From assembly GCA_018398585.1 (NCBI GenBank), contig JAGTTD010000011.1, forward strand, positions 16,793,346 to 16,857,345: DNA of 64,000 bases, written 5' to 3'. A model generated the notes under the pieces. The model saw nothing but the letters and a program-made list of their open reading frames with translations. It had not been told where the DNA came from and searched no databases. Source of the stretch: Simmondsia chinensis. Taxonomy: Eukaryota; Streptophyta; Magnoliopsida; Caryophyllales; Simmondsiaceae. Within the stretch, counting starts at the first letter, position 1, and the number at the start of each line of letters is the position of its first letter. Shown here in pieces: positions 10,663 through 20,969 of this stretch. The translations under genes and the position numbers were made by a program.

Positions 10663-12164
10663 GTGCGATAGGAATTTCCCATTAAAGTTAAAGGGTAAAT
10701 ATTATAAGACGGTAGTGAGGCCGGCTATGTTATACGCGACAAAGTGCCGGCCAGTTAAGTGCCATCACACGCAAAAGCTGAAGGTGGTAGAGATGTGGAT
10801 GTTGAGGTGGATGTGTGGACACACAAGGAAAGATGGGATCAGAAATCACGTTATAAGAAGTCAATTAGGCGTCGCCCCAGTAGAGGATAAGTTGAGGGAG
10901 CAATGTCTGCGGTGGTTTGGGCATGTTAGGAAGAGACCCGCCACTGCCCCTGTTAGGAGATGTGAACAACTCTAGATAATGGATAGGAAGAGAGGGAGAG
11001 TAAGGCCAAAGAAGAGTTGGATGGAGACAATTCATAAGGACCTCACATATCTCAACCTAAACAAAAAAAATGGCCCTCGATAGAGTTTACTGGAGGATTA
11101 GTATAAGTGGGTCTGATATAGGGGGTAGGAGCATCATCCATGTAGAAGCATCGAGCACTCGTATCCATGAGGATGCTTGTATGTTTGGCTATCAATGTGG
11201 GAATTTGTTGGGCAATTAGTGCTCCTAGGGTTGGATGCAGACAATTCCACAAACGAGTAGAGAGGAAGAGGCCGGCCCAAGAAGAGTTGGTTGGAGTCCC
11301 ACCTCTGCACCGGTAAGGGGATACAACTTCATACTATGGATGGGAAGAGAGGAAGAGGTCAGTGAAAAAAGAGTTGGATGAGGACATTTCATTAAGACCT
11401 CCACCTCAACCTAAATGAAGAAATGGCCCCAGTTAGAGCTCAGTGGAGGGTAGTTTTAGGGGTGACCAATTTAGCGGCGTAGGAGCTTTAAGCAACTCAT
11501 AAGATAGTTCTAGTACCAAAACGCTACTTGTATGCTCATTTGTACGTCCGCAGTGCGAGTGTACTTTGTTCGATTAATGCTCCTAGAATTCGGTACCTTG
11601 ATGTAGCACTAATCAGTGTTGATACTTTCTATACTCTCTCTTTATCTATCTATCTCTCACTCTCACTCTCTCTCTTCCCCACCCCCTCCCTCTTTCACTC
11701 TATCCCTCTATTGTCACTCTCTCCCTTTCTCTTCTCTACCAACACTCTCGAGACACTGAATGTTGTTTGCTTTTGCCTTGGCCCTGGCTGCTATGCCTCT
11801 ATGTGTACATTGTGTACATGCTTACATGCTTGCATAAGTATTTGCTTATATGCTTATATTCCTTATATGATTTCCTATAAGATTACTTGTCTGTACACTT
11901 GCATGCCTCGCATGACATCTAGGCCCAACATGCTCTCTTGCATGCTCCTTACATGCGCCCTACATGATCCCTACTTACTCCCTTTCATTCCCTTTTTACA
12001 GGTTCTTGACAACTTTCCAACTATCAGACCGGGGGCCCTCGGAAACAGCCTCTTGTCAGGGTCTCACCCTGATGGGGTAAGGCTGCGTACATCCTACCCC
12101 CTCCCCATACCCTGCACAAGCGGGAGCCCTTGTGGCACTGGGAATGTTGTTGTTGTTGTTGCTG
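10663..12164 (+). mobile_element. 5'-truncated RTE-type LINE in the MULE (A1)
   Basis: It is flanked by identical 20-bp target duplications at 10643-10662 and 12165-12184. The 5' end enters near the end of the reverse-transcriptase ORF: MRPAMLYATKCRPVKCHHTQ, then MLRWMCGHTRKDGIRN, GVAPVEDKLREQCLRWFGHV (10715-10975). The RKRGR.RPKKSWMETI tail motif occurs three times in degraded form (about 10985, 11260 and 11340), suggesting internal duplication. The 3' region is CT-rich (11625-11750) and ends in the conserved RTE 3' block (GGTAAGGCTGCGTACATCCT, then CTTGTGGCACTGGGAATG) and a (TTG)n tail. It cannot move by itself. Confidence 0.9.
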
Positions 12165-12184
12165 TAATATTGAAAACATATTCT

Positions 12185-12640
12185 AATATTTGTTTCTTCT
12201 ATTGAACAGCTAACGATTATAGCCTAGATGGTCGATATAAGTAGGGGGATTTCTGAAGATTCGAAAATCACTAAATGGAAGCTCAAATGATAAGACTCAC
12301 TGTACATAAGTTGAGGACATGCGGAATCAATGCCTAGAGTGTTTTGAACAAACTGATATGTTCTATGTGCCTGCTACTGGTAGCTTCTTCTCATATTCTA
12401 CCACTTCTGCTTATGATATTGTATTGATGTTGCGTAACTACTTGTGTCAATTTCTGTTGTCAATATACTATAATTGGGGTAAAGGGCATCATTAAAATCT
12501 ATGTTGTCCTATACGAAGAAGTTGAGCACCCTATGAATTGCGTTAGAGTAAGATACTTCAAATTCTGAGGTAAAAGAGTTCTACAAAACAGTATTGGTTG
12601 AAAAAAAATTTGAATGAAAGATTTCATTGAATTGATTTGG
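12185..12640 (+). pseudogene. Possible 3' tail of the PMD gene (A1)
   Basis: Past the LINE, translation gives short readable stretches (GRYK, FEQTDMFYVPATGSFFSYST) with stops between them. Position and composition fit the C-terminal tail of PMD proteins, but the sequence is too decayed to be sure; it may be 3' UTR. It is bounded downstream by AT-rich DNA and the 3' subterminal repeats. Confidence 0.4.
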
Positions 12641-12837
12641 GTCCATTAATTCAAGAAATAGTGAAATTCTTGATCTTTCTCATGTTAAAAAAGCCAGATT
12701 TAAATTCATTTCTCTTAAATTCCATTGATTCATCCTAAAAGTTTAATTTTAGTTGGAATTTTGTTACTCACTAAAAATAATATATCGTTTTGTAATTTAA
12801 CAAACAATGTAGCATAAATCTAGTATAATTGTTGTCA

Positions 12838-13118
12838 ACCGAGTTCTTAGCACACGGTTTACCCAAAGCGAAACCGCGTACTTGGAACCCGGTTTACTAA
12901 GTATAAAGGCATGTTCTTGGAATGTAGCCTGTTAGCATACCGCGATCTAGGAGCTTGGTTTGTCTGTGCAATAGCAGTTCATTGAGTCTCATTTTAGCAT
13001 TGCATAAACCGCGAAATTGGAACGCGATTTAGTGTCAGAACCCGCACTCCCCTTTACTAACCATGTTTTGGAAACGTAATTTATGCTAAAGTAAACTACG
13101 TTCTCAAAATGCAGTTTA
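12838..13118. repeat. 3' subterminal repeat cluster of the MULE (A1)
   Basis: Several imperfect copies of the AACCGCGT...TGGAACCCGGTTTA-type motif occur here (around 12855, 12870, 12942, 13005 and 13100), in both orientations, mirroring 1162-1410. The last copy reads, in reverse complement, TAAACTGCATT, the same as the left end. Confidence 0.6.
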
Positions 13119-14151
13119 TACGTGTCTGTCCGCTTCATCCCGGTATACAAGTGGACCAAATAAAAGTATTTTCTTCTTTCAGCTTTATTTTATTTTTATT
13201 TTTTGGCATTCTTTGGGGAACCGGCTCAATGATTTTTAATCGAAAATACTATGTATGTTATAAAATAGCTTGAATAGCACAATGTTGACACTTTAATTGA
13301 AGAAATGTGAAATAAGGGCTTATTTTATACACTTGAGCATAGCGATTTGCATTATTTTTTTGAATATATGTAATTTTTGAACTAAAAAAAATTATTTCAC
13401 TAAATTATAGTACTAGAAATATTAACATATTAAAGTTTATGTTACTAATACATATTTTACCCTAAAACATTATGTTTACATTAATATTGAAACATATAAT
13501 AGCTCAGAATTGATTATTAATCCGTGAGCATGTATAAAAGTAAGATAATAACAACAATTTGTACAATATTTACTTTGAAATATAAGACTTTATCCTAAAT
13601 AATAAAATATGATGATAGATTTATTTACCAAAGACAGTGGTTAACATTTTTTATTTTTTTTAATTTGAAAAGCACACATTGGTTCAAGTTCAATGCCTTT
13701 TCTTCCTCTTCTCTATGTGGCAGAATCTACACATAGAAATCCATGTAGGCGCTCGTACTTGTTCACATGGGAATAATGTCATTACATTTACAAATACCAT
13801 ATATACATATGCAACACGTGTACCAATTAATCAAATTTATGAATCAAATATATACATATAATATAAAATTGTAGTAATATAATTATAAGTGTATAATTAC
13901 TATTGTCATGTTTACCTTTTGGCTATAATTCTTTTATAAACTGCATTTTTTAATTAATATTGGTGATAAAGGTAACAATATGTTAACCCAAAGGTCACGA
14001 GTGTATTACCTATTTAAAAAATACATATGTTTTTAAAAATTTAATAAGTTTTGAAAATTCAAATAATTATGTTACGAAAGGCATGTATTAACATGTGTTC
14101 ATGATTTAATATTTTTTTTTCATTAATATTTGGTATTCAACTATAAGTTTG

Positions 14152-14482
14152 TGCCCTTGTTTGGTAGCTATAAGAATTGAATTTCGATAGGAAGTTACAT
14201 TTTTAAGGAATTCAATTCCTGTGTTAACTTCCCAGGAAGTGGATAAAAGATGTTTGATTATTGGGATGGGAAATAGACTTCCTTGGAAAAGCTAGTTAAA
14301 AACGAAGGAATAAGAACTTACGTAGGTAAGTTAGTTCCTGCTTTGTGAAGAAATTGAAAATTGATAGGCAATTTCTATTTCTAACATTCTGCCAACTTCA
14401 TGCCAACCAAACAAGAGCCTAAACTTGGACTTCCCTTAAATTTCTACTCCATATGTTTACTTCCTGTATAACAAACAAGGCC
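14152..14482. mobile_element. MITE-like element in the LRR spacer (A1)
   Basis: The left end TGCCCTTGTTTGGTAGC and the right end, reverse complement AGGCCTTGTTTGTTATAC, are roughly inverted. The interior has AAGGAATTCAATTCCTGTG and other self-complementary parts and no coding. The ends resemble those of many plant MITEs, but no clear target duplication was found. Related copies lie at 41687-42017, about 47947-48330 and 54342-54680. Confidence 0.5.
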
Positions 14483-15170
14483 TATATAAAAAAATGCCTA
14501 TATGGTATTATTTTGCCTAAGGCAAGGAATACGCAGTTGTGTTTTTTCACAAACCTGGCAGAGAATAAAGTAAAAGCAAAGATACAAAAAATTCTTAAGT
14601 TTTGATTAATGAAAACTAGCCTGATCTCGTAAGTTGCACACATAGACATCTAAAATTTGTCTTAAATTTAATTAGGTTAATAAAGAAAATTGAGTTGATT
14701 GCAGGTTAATTGTTGATTAATTCAATTTTAACCGAATGACTAAAAGAACAAAACAAATATCAAGCATAATTGGGCGGATAATGAAGTGGTGATGAAGGCT
14801 CCTATGAATTTGTATACGACTCTAACAGACATCCAAATTATTGTCCATGATGTTCATCTCATAAGTCGTCAGTGTTACTAGATGCATTTCAATAACTATT
14901 TTTGGGAAGTCAATCGATCTGCAAATCGGTTAGCGAGTTTTGGTTTAAGTGGTTCTAGCCTTTTAGAATGACAGAGTCCTCCCTACCCTCACTAATACTA
15001 ATGCTTTAAAATTTCTGATCCGTCATGAACAATCCTAGAACTGAACTTCTTTACTTTTGTAATAATAATAATAATTATAAAAATAATAATAAATAAATAA
15101 ATTATATCACCAAAGTACTTTTTGGTCAGGTAAGGTCAATGTGATTTCTGCATATCCCCATTTGAAACGA

Positions 15171-15911
15171 GCCGTTACCCAAAATAGCATAAAAAAGAAA
15201 AATATTACCAAAAATGAGATATTTTAAAAAATAATGACTCAGATGCCTCCACGTCATTCTGCCCCAAATTTTTTTTTTTTTTTAAAAAAAAATTGATTAA
15301 AACCTCCCTCTCAAAGTGAGACTTTCGTGTACGCAAGACATAACACCAGGCAGCGAGTTATGTTAGGGTTTGGCAGACCCTCTTGAAATCCATGCATGCA
15401 TAGTGGTATAAACGCATGTACTTAATTATCTTTTTTTTTTAATTTAAAATTTTTAATAAAGTAATTATATTCAATCAAACTTAACTATTTAATAAATTTT
15501 TAGATTAAATTAAGGATGTAAATTTATATTTCTATTGTTACATAATATTTGACTTAATGCTCCATATTTGAGTTCAATTAAATTTAAATTGTTAATTATT
15601 ATTAGGAACATGATTTTGAATTAAATTTAAATTACACTTATAGTTTATGAGTAATTTATATTAAATTATTTATCAAGTATTTGAATTATTTTGTCTATAC
15701 ATAATTGTATAGTGTTACTTGTTATTATAGCTATTTAGGTTAGTTGTTTGTTCATAGAACATTGAACATTAATTACTATCTTGAGGTATTACACAAAATA
15801 AAAAGTTAAAATGTACGCCAAAACAAACATATATTATTTTTTATTAGGTGTAGCACTTTCAAAAAAGAATGCATCGTAGTCATCAAATAATGAAATAGTA
15901 CAGGTTTATAA
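15171..15911. mobile_element. Left part of long-TIR Mutator-like element (unit 1, truncated)
   Basis: It begins GAGCCGTTACCCAAAATAGC, preceded by ATTTGAAAC, the counterpart of the 9-bp target site in the intact copies (42701-44360, 48931-50727, 55335-57068). About 740 bp remain before the deletion junction; the right TIR is lost. Confidence 0.8.
15908..15911. other. Deletion junction with 4-bp microhomology
   Basis: The left side matches unit 2 up to 43445 and the right side matches from 58945. ATAA is shared by both parents (43442-43445 and 58945-58948) and present once here. The right parent lies in the middle of a gypsy gag frame, so the joined state is the derived one. Confidence 0.88.
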
Positions 15912-16537
15912 GCCTAAAGCCTATACTCAGAGCCTCAGTCAAAGCAGCACGACCACAGGACCTACGTTTGGCATTTGACCAAGCCAAACTTCAAGATTTG
16001 GCTATCGCTAAGATCCGTGGCTTCAGAGGGACCAGATCGAGTGTCGCTAGGCCTGGATCCCATGTCAAGCCCCGGTCCAGTGCGCCCCCAGGGTCGCATC
16101 TGTCTTTCTCAGGCCCAGGGTCCGTGTCAAGGTTCCAGGGGGCACGGTCTGGCCCAGCGTCCTCCTCAGGCTCCAGCGCCCCAAGGCGCGAACCCAGTCA
16201 GTGTTATAAGTGTCAGGAGCGCTATTTTCCTGGACACATATGTAAGTCAAAGCAGCTCCAAAGTATGGAGGGACAAGAGGAAGTGGAAGAAGAGCAAGAG
16301 GAGGAAATACAAGAAGAAGAAGAGGCTCAAGAGGAGGAAACCGGTGTGATGGAGATCTCCCTCAATGCTCTCTCTGGACGCATTACTCATAACACAATGC
16401 GTTTGAGGGGTTCTATCAAGAAGTGGGCCATTACCGTCCTTATTGATAGTGGAAGCACCAATAGCTTCCTTGACGCTACTGTAGTCCGTGAACTCAGGCT
16501 GGAAACAGTGCCCACACTTATTATTACGTCCTTATTC
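15912..16537 (+). pseudogene. Gypsy gag C-terminus and partial protease, truncated at both ends (B1)
   Basis: The frame is open and holds FEQAKLQDLA-like gag end (here FDQAKLQDLA), a Ser/Pro/Gly-rich linker, the knuckle CYKCQERYFPGHIC, a Glu-rich stretch (positions 16270-16345) and the protease motif LIDSGSTNSFLDATVV. The N-terminal gag was removed by the deletion at 15911 and the protease ends where the 2.1-kb LTR begins (16538). Its fuller counterpart is 58092-59578. Confidence 0.88.
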
Positions 16538-18676
16538 TATTTATATTATTTTATTAATGAATAAAATTGAAATTCCAGTTGTTTCCTTGTTAAACTTGTG
16601 TAAGCGATCATTTATACTGCAAGTGATTTTCTTTTTGGAAACATCCATGAGATGGGTGTAGTCCTCATGAGATAGGTGTAGTTCTCAGACTACAATTTAC
16701 ATGTTTATTTTAAGTGGTAGATGAGATTAACCCGCAGATAGACTTAGAACAAATGGTATGAATTGTTGTTTGAAAGACTTGTAGTCGAAGACAAGTTTGG
16801 ACCACTGTATGCTAAGACTATAACGTGACACTTTAGATGACTTGTCTTGGTCATGTGGCTGGTGATCCAAAAGTGTTATGTTGGTGTGTTTAATACGATT
16901 GCCATACTGAGTTGGACCATGTGGATTACTTGTTTCTAGATTACTATCGGAGATGAATGATTCATATTATACTATTTGAACGACGACTCTAAATCCTAAG
17001 AGTATTCTGGACTTGTTTATGGAGCGTTAGTTACTTTGGTGTACTATAAGTAAGGTCTAAACGCACGACTGAATTCCCACGTACACTGGGTAGCGGCGTG
17101 AAGTGTGACAAGGATCAGGTATTCAATAGGGAATCTACGGTATCTTATGAGACACAGATGTCCCCTTAGTCATTCGCAAATATTTGAATAGTTCAGAAAC
17201 TTTAGCCAAAATATTTCAAGTGTTTGACATTAGAAATTTATACTGTGAATATGTTTAAGTATAAATGAATTATTTAGTGAAAGGCGAGTCGGTAACTAAT
17301 GATAAAACTATGAGAAGGATAATGGTAGTAGTTATATTTATTCTCTATCATAGACATCTAGTGGAGGGGTTGTTGTCATTAATACAATCTATTAAGAAAA
17401 TATCGAATAAATGGTTCCAGTGTGGAGTGCAGTGAGATTTATTTAGTGAAATTAAGTCTTACTAAATGGTAATTAAATTATTTCAGGAGATGATTAATTT
17501 AACCCATTTAGAGCTAGATTTAAATTGTCCCTGGGGTCCCTGCGCAAGCCTCTGTATTTATTGCCAACGAAAAAATATTAAAGAATTCATGAGATAAATT
17601 ATTTTTCCATGAGATGGGTAAATCTAATTTTGCCAAACATTATTCATGAGATGAATAAAATTAAAAATTATAAAATAAAATAATTTTAGAAAATTAAAAT
17701 TCATAAGATGAATTTTTACATATGGGGAAAAAAAATGCAAAATTACCCTCACAGGGATCAATCTGTGTGCTCACGGATCAACCAACCAACGTGCGACATG
17801 GGGTCATCTGCGTGAGCACGGGCAGGCCAATCGCGGCCCGCCACATTTCACGCTTAAATAAAAATAGCCATGAGCGATTTTAACACTAGGTGAAACGCGG
17901 CGCTTTGTTTTTGTTTTTATATTAAACGTTGTGTTTGGATTTAAACCAGCGAATCCCACATCGAAATTTCAGCTTGTTTCCGCTCCAGTAGTTTGCTATA
18001 CATAGAGTTACCTATTCTAAGGATTTGGCATTCAATCCAACAAATTATTTTGGGTTTTTGGAATTTGTTTCGGAAACCTAATTGGAGAGAAAATTTTCTG
18101 TTGAAATATTTCTTTCCTCAGTTTAATATTTTTCGGAGCCCACCCTCCAGGCAACTCGAAGTCATTGTGTAGAAGATTGCGGGGTCTCGATTCTGAAGAT
18201 TATTATCACTTTCTTGTTTTCTTTATTTCGATCAAATCCAGGTATGTTTTCTGTCCTTCACTTTTATTTTTTTCTTTTTTATTTATTTATAGTATTTGTT
18301 ATTATGCCCGTTAAATTTTATGTATTGTTATGAATGTATTAGAGTAAAAGGCCTATAGATCTAAATTGAGAATTTTGATCTAGATTTAAAAATTATGAAT
18401 TTCAAATCGACTCTAGGTTTAGAATTATGAATTCTAAACCCCTTTTGCTGCGTAAACTTTATGAAACTAGGGAGAATTTTTTAAATTCGTCCAACAACAG
18501 GTATTAGAGTCAAAGGATTTATAGAGATAACCCTATTACCTAGAGCTCTCACACGTGAGGTGTCATGAAGCGTAACTCTCTGACCGGGGGTTAGGTAGAG
18601 AGAAGAGTCTTCTACTTTAAGTACTCTAATAGGTACCCCTTGTTGTGAACACAGTTGAAAAATTGTGAACCCACCG
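16538..18676 (+). repeat. 2.14-kb LTR of element L, inserted in the gypsy protease (B1)
   Basis: The same block is at 59579-61745 (plus) and 22468-24626 (minus, a separate insertion), which sets its limits. In the minus copy the ends are TGTTA...CCAACA; here they have decayed (TATTT...CCACCG). A primer-site-like sequence follows 2 bases later. The LTR is non-coding, AT-rich, with repeated CATGAGATGG/A motifs (16646-16680, 17588-17655) and a GC-rich patch (17755-17850). No gene was seen. Boundaries are uncertain by about 10-40 bases. Confidence 0.75.
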
Positions 18677-18678
18677 AT

Positions 18679-18690
18679 CGGTATCAGAGT
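18679..18690 (+). other. Primer-binding-site-like sequence of element L (B1)
   Basis: CGGTATCAGAGT differs at the first and last base from the initiator tRNA-Met site TGGTATCAGAGC. Its place directly after the LTR end supports calling 16538-18676 an LTR. B2 has CGGTATAAGAGT at 61748-61759. Confidence 0.65.
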
Positions 18691-20544
18691 TTATTTTTCC
18701 AACAAAAGTTATATTTTCCCAACAATTGTGGAATTTGTCTCCACGAATGATTAATAAGAGGACATTTTAACTAAATTGGAATTGGCATTTGTAATTTGAC
18801 CACTTGACTTTGATTGCTTATGGACATAGGATCTTGGACTATTTTTTGAAAATGAGTATTCTCACTTTAAACAAAAAGAAAAAAAACAAAAACAAAGACA
18901 AATCGCACACACACAAAAAACTTGTTTGTTAACACACATACTTACAATGAACCTCACTGTTTTGTTGTATGTAGACGCACATAAGGCGTGTGTCAACCCA
19001 CATAGGCCATCCCGAGCCTACAATGAAGCATGGTTTCTTAACTCTCTTTTTTTCTCCCAATTTCTTCACTTCACACATATCTTCACTCATTTATCCTCTC
19101 CTCTCACAAACCCTAACCTCTCTCTTTCACAAAAATTTCCAAAACACATCCAAAATCATCAAGAAGTGTAAGCGACCTTAACAAGGACCTCAGAAACGTA
19201 GGGGTATAAGTGACTAACTTACTTTTTTGAAGGATAGGTGTCTTCCTTACACTCGGATCTTGAAGAGTTCCGCACCGACACGCAATCAATGCTTCAAAAG
19301 ATTTTAGACTTTCTCTCATGTGGACAAGGACCTCCAACTTCATAAATTCTTTTTAGAAACATTTGGAGCTACATTTTCTTATTCATTGTACATCATTATG
19401 CTTAAATTGAATGAAATGTTATGACTCTTTGAGAATTTGTACCCTTTCGCTTTGTCTACATGTGCCTATTGCTCTTGATAAGGGGATTTTTCAATTTCTC
19501 TATCCCTTCTCTTAGGATTTTTGTTGACGACAAAGGGGGAGAAAAGTTGGTGTTTAGTTTGTTCATGTGGTAAAAGTGATAATTGCTGTAAGTTAGTGAA
19601 TATTTAACTCCTAAAATGCACAAACCATGTTATGATGTTTGTGCTTGAGTTATGGTCAAAATAATGTTCATATTAAGCTCTTGAATGCTTCATTTTCAAC
19701 ATGCAGCAACATAGGTTTAAGTCACCATTTCAAGGCTTTGACGAGTAAGGATTGACCTTGATCGCATTGGTCCATTGACTCAAATACAGTTCGCTCCACC
19801 TAAATCTTGTCAAGCTTTAACTCATTCGAGTTATTACAAGTCTAGGGTGCTAGGCCTAAAAATCTGTAAACATGGGCTTGTAAGTTGATTGTTGAGCTCT
19901 TGAGCCTATCTCCACCCCAGTTTCTATTTTTATGTGTACGAGATAAGGTGTCTATGTGCTCCGTTATGTCACTACAACTGCAACTTGAGCAAGGTCCATA
20001 TCCTTTTAATTTTTGTCATGCCACTAAACCTGAAAACTAAAAATATATAACTTAAGTCTCCTTAATTGGAGCAATTGTAGAATTCATATTATAATTACAA
20101 AACGAAATAGGATTCACCAAAAGCATCAATCCTCTTCAGAGGTGATTGATATAGGTAAAACATGTGCATTCTATCAATTAGACTTGCTCCCAAGTCGTTA
20201 CGAGTCCGTTTTTTATAGGTTTGTTTGATTTTGTGCTTATGGTAATCATACAAACACTAAAACAGACAAAAGGAGCGAACACCGCTGACATAGGAGGAAG
20301 AGGAAAAGATGCTAGAGGTTTTAGATGAAATTAGGGTTAGGGTTACATATTAGTGGAATTTACAAACTTGCCCTACGATTACTTATAATTACCAAATTAC
20401 CCTTCCCGTTAATATTTTCTAGAAAAAGGTATAAATACCTTTTATTAGTTTTAGACAAATTAATTGGGTAAAGTTTGTATCCATAATGTTTCACTCATGA
20501 GAGGCAATGCCTCAACTCCAACCCTTGTGGAGGGATAAGGGTTT
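18691..20544 (+). mobile_element. Non-coding interior of element L (B1)
   Basis: There is no gag or pol similarity. Readable frames are short and CT-rich (around 18930-19170). GACAAAGGGGGAGAAAAG at about 19530 looks like a polypurine tract, and the sequence GTTAGGGTTAGGGTT-like near 20335 resembles a plant telo-box. The stretch matches 61760-63623. It may be the interior of a large non-autonomous LTR element, cut by the LINE at 20560; other nested pieces are possible. Confidence 0.5.
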
Positions 20545-20608
20545 TTAGTGGGGGAAATAACAACAACAACAGTCCAAGTGCCACTAAAGCTCCCGCAAAA
20601 GCAGGGGT

Positions 20609-20610
<2 letters not shown>

Positions 20611-20652
<42 letters not shown>
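20611..20652 (+). repeat. Poly-G tract of 42 bases in the LINE 3' region (B1)
   Basis: An uninterrupted run of 42 G on the plus strand (C on the LINE strand) replaces the CCCCCTCCCC-type segment of the RTE 3' end. The B2 copy has 21 (63690-63710). Length could also reflect sequencing or assembly error, as such runs are hard to read. Confidence 0.9.
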
Positions 20653-20654
<2 letters not shown>

Positions 20655-20969
20655 TGGCGTTGGGTGTACGCAGCCTTCCCCCTTTAGGGTGCTACCCTAA
20701 AGAGAGGTTGTTTCCAATGGCCCCCAACCTGAAGAACATGTTGTCAGGGAAGCATATAGCCTGAAAATATGGGAGCAACATAGAATTAGAATCAAACAAA
20801 ATACAAGCCAAGTGATACCAAGCAAAACTCAAGGAAGATCACTATAGACCCGCAAGTACACAAGTGTACAAGTACACCTATAAAAAAATAGGAGCTATAA
20901 TACCTGCGCCAAAAGAAGAAGTTAAGGAACCTAGAAACACTAGTGCCAACTATAGAAGAAGCATTACTC

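Larger units (their letters stand above)
1162..13118 (+). mobile_element. Mutator-like element carrying a plant mobile domain gene (A1)
   Basis: This composite element runs from a subterminal repeat cluster at 1162 to an opposed cluster ending at 13118; both ends read TAAACTGCATT inwards. Inside, on the plus strand, are a decayed MULE transposase (1800-3640) and a decayed PMD gene (from 3620). A gypsy element and a LINE have inserted into it, adding about 5.3 and 1.5 kb. Without these insertions the element is about 5.1 kb. No matching 9-bp target duplication was found at the chosen ends, so the exact termini could be off by tens of bases. Confidence 0.7.
13119..15911. repeat. Truncated LRR-unit spacer (U0, unit 1)
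   Basis: This matches 40659-43445 and, less closely, the sequence after each LRR gene (46942 on; 53314 on), beginning at ACGTG.CTGTCC. It holds no gene. At 14152-14482 is a MITE-like piece and from 15171 the left part of a long-TIR Mutator-like element. It is cut at 15911 by the 15.5-kb deletion, so the LRR gene that should follow is gone. Confidence 0.85.

Noticed and set aside
11528..12205. 225-codon open frame (repeated at 39067-39744)
   Set aside because: It lies across the CT-rich 3' untranslated region and tail of the LINE, is Ser/Leu/Pro-rich from CTCTCT repeats, and has no domain.
18500..18525. Alternative primer site AGGTATTAGAGTC as end of LTR L
   Set aside because: The inverted copy in the LINE continues about 170 bp past this point and stops at the later CGGTATCAGAGT site, so the later site marks the LTR end better.
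18926..19171. 81-codon frame, also at 62004-62249
   Set aside because: Conserved only because both sit in the segmental duplication; CT-rich, no domain, within the interior of element L.
20325..20350. Telomere-like TTAGGGTTAGGGTTA
   Set aside because: Only two to three units, as in common plant telo-box motifs; not an interstitial telomere array.
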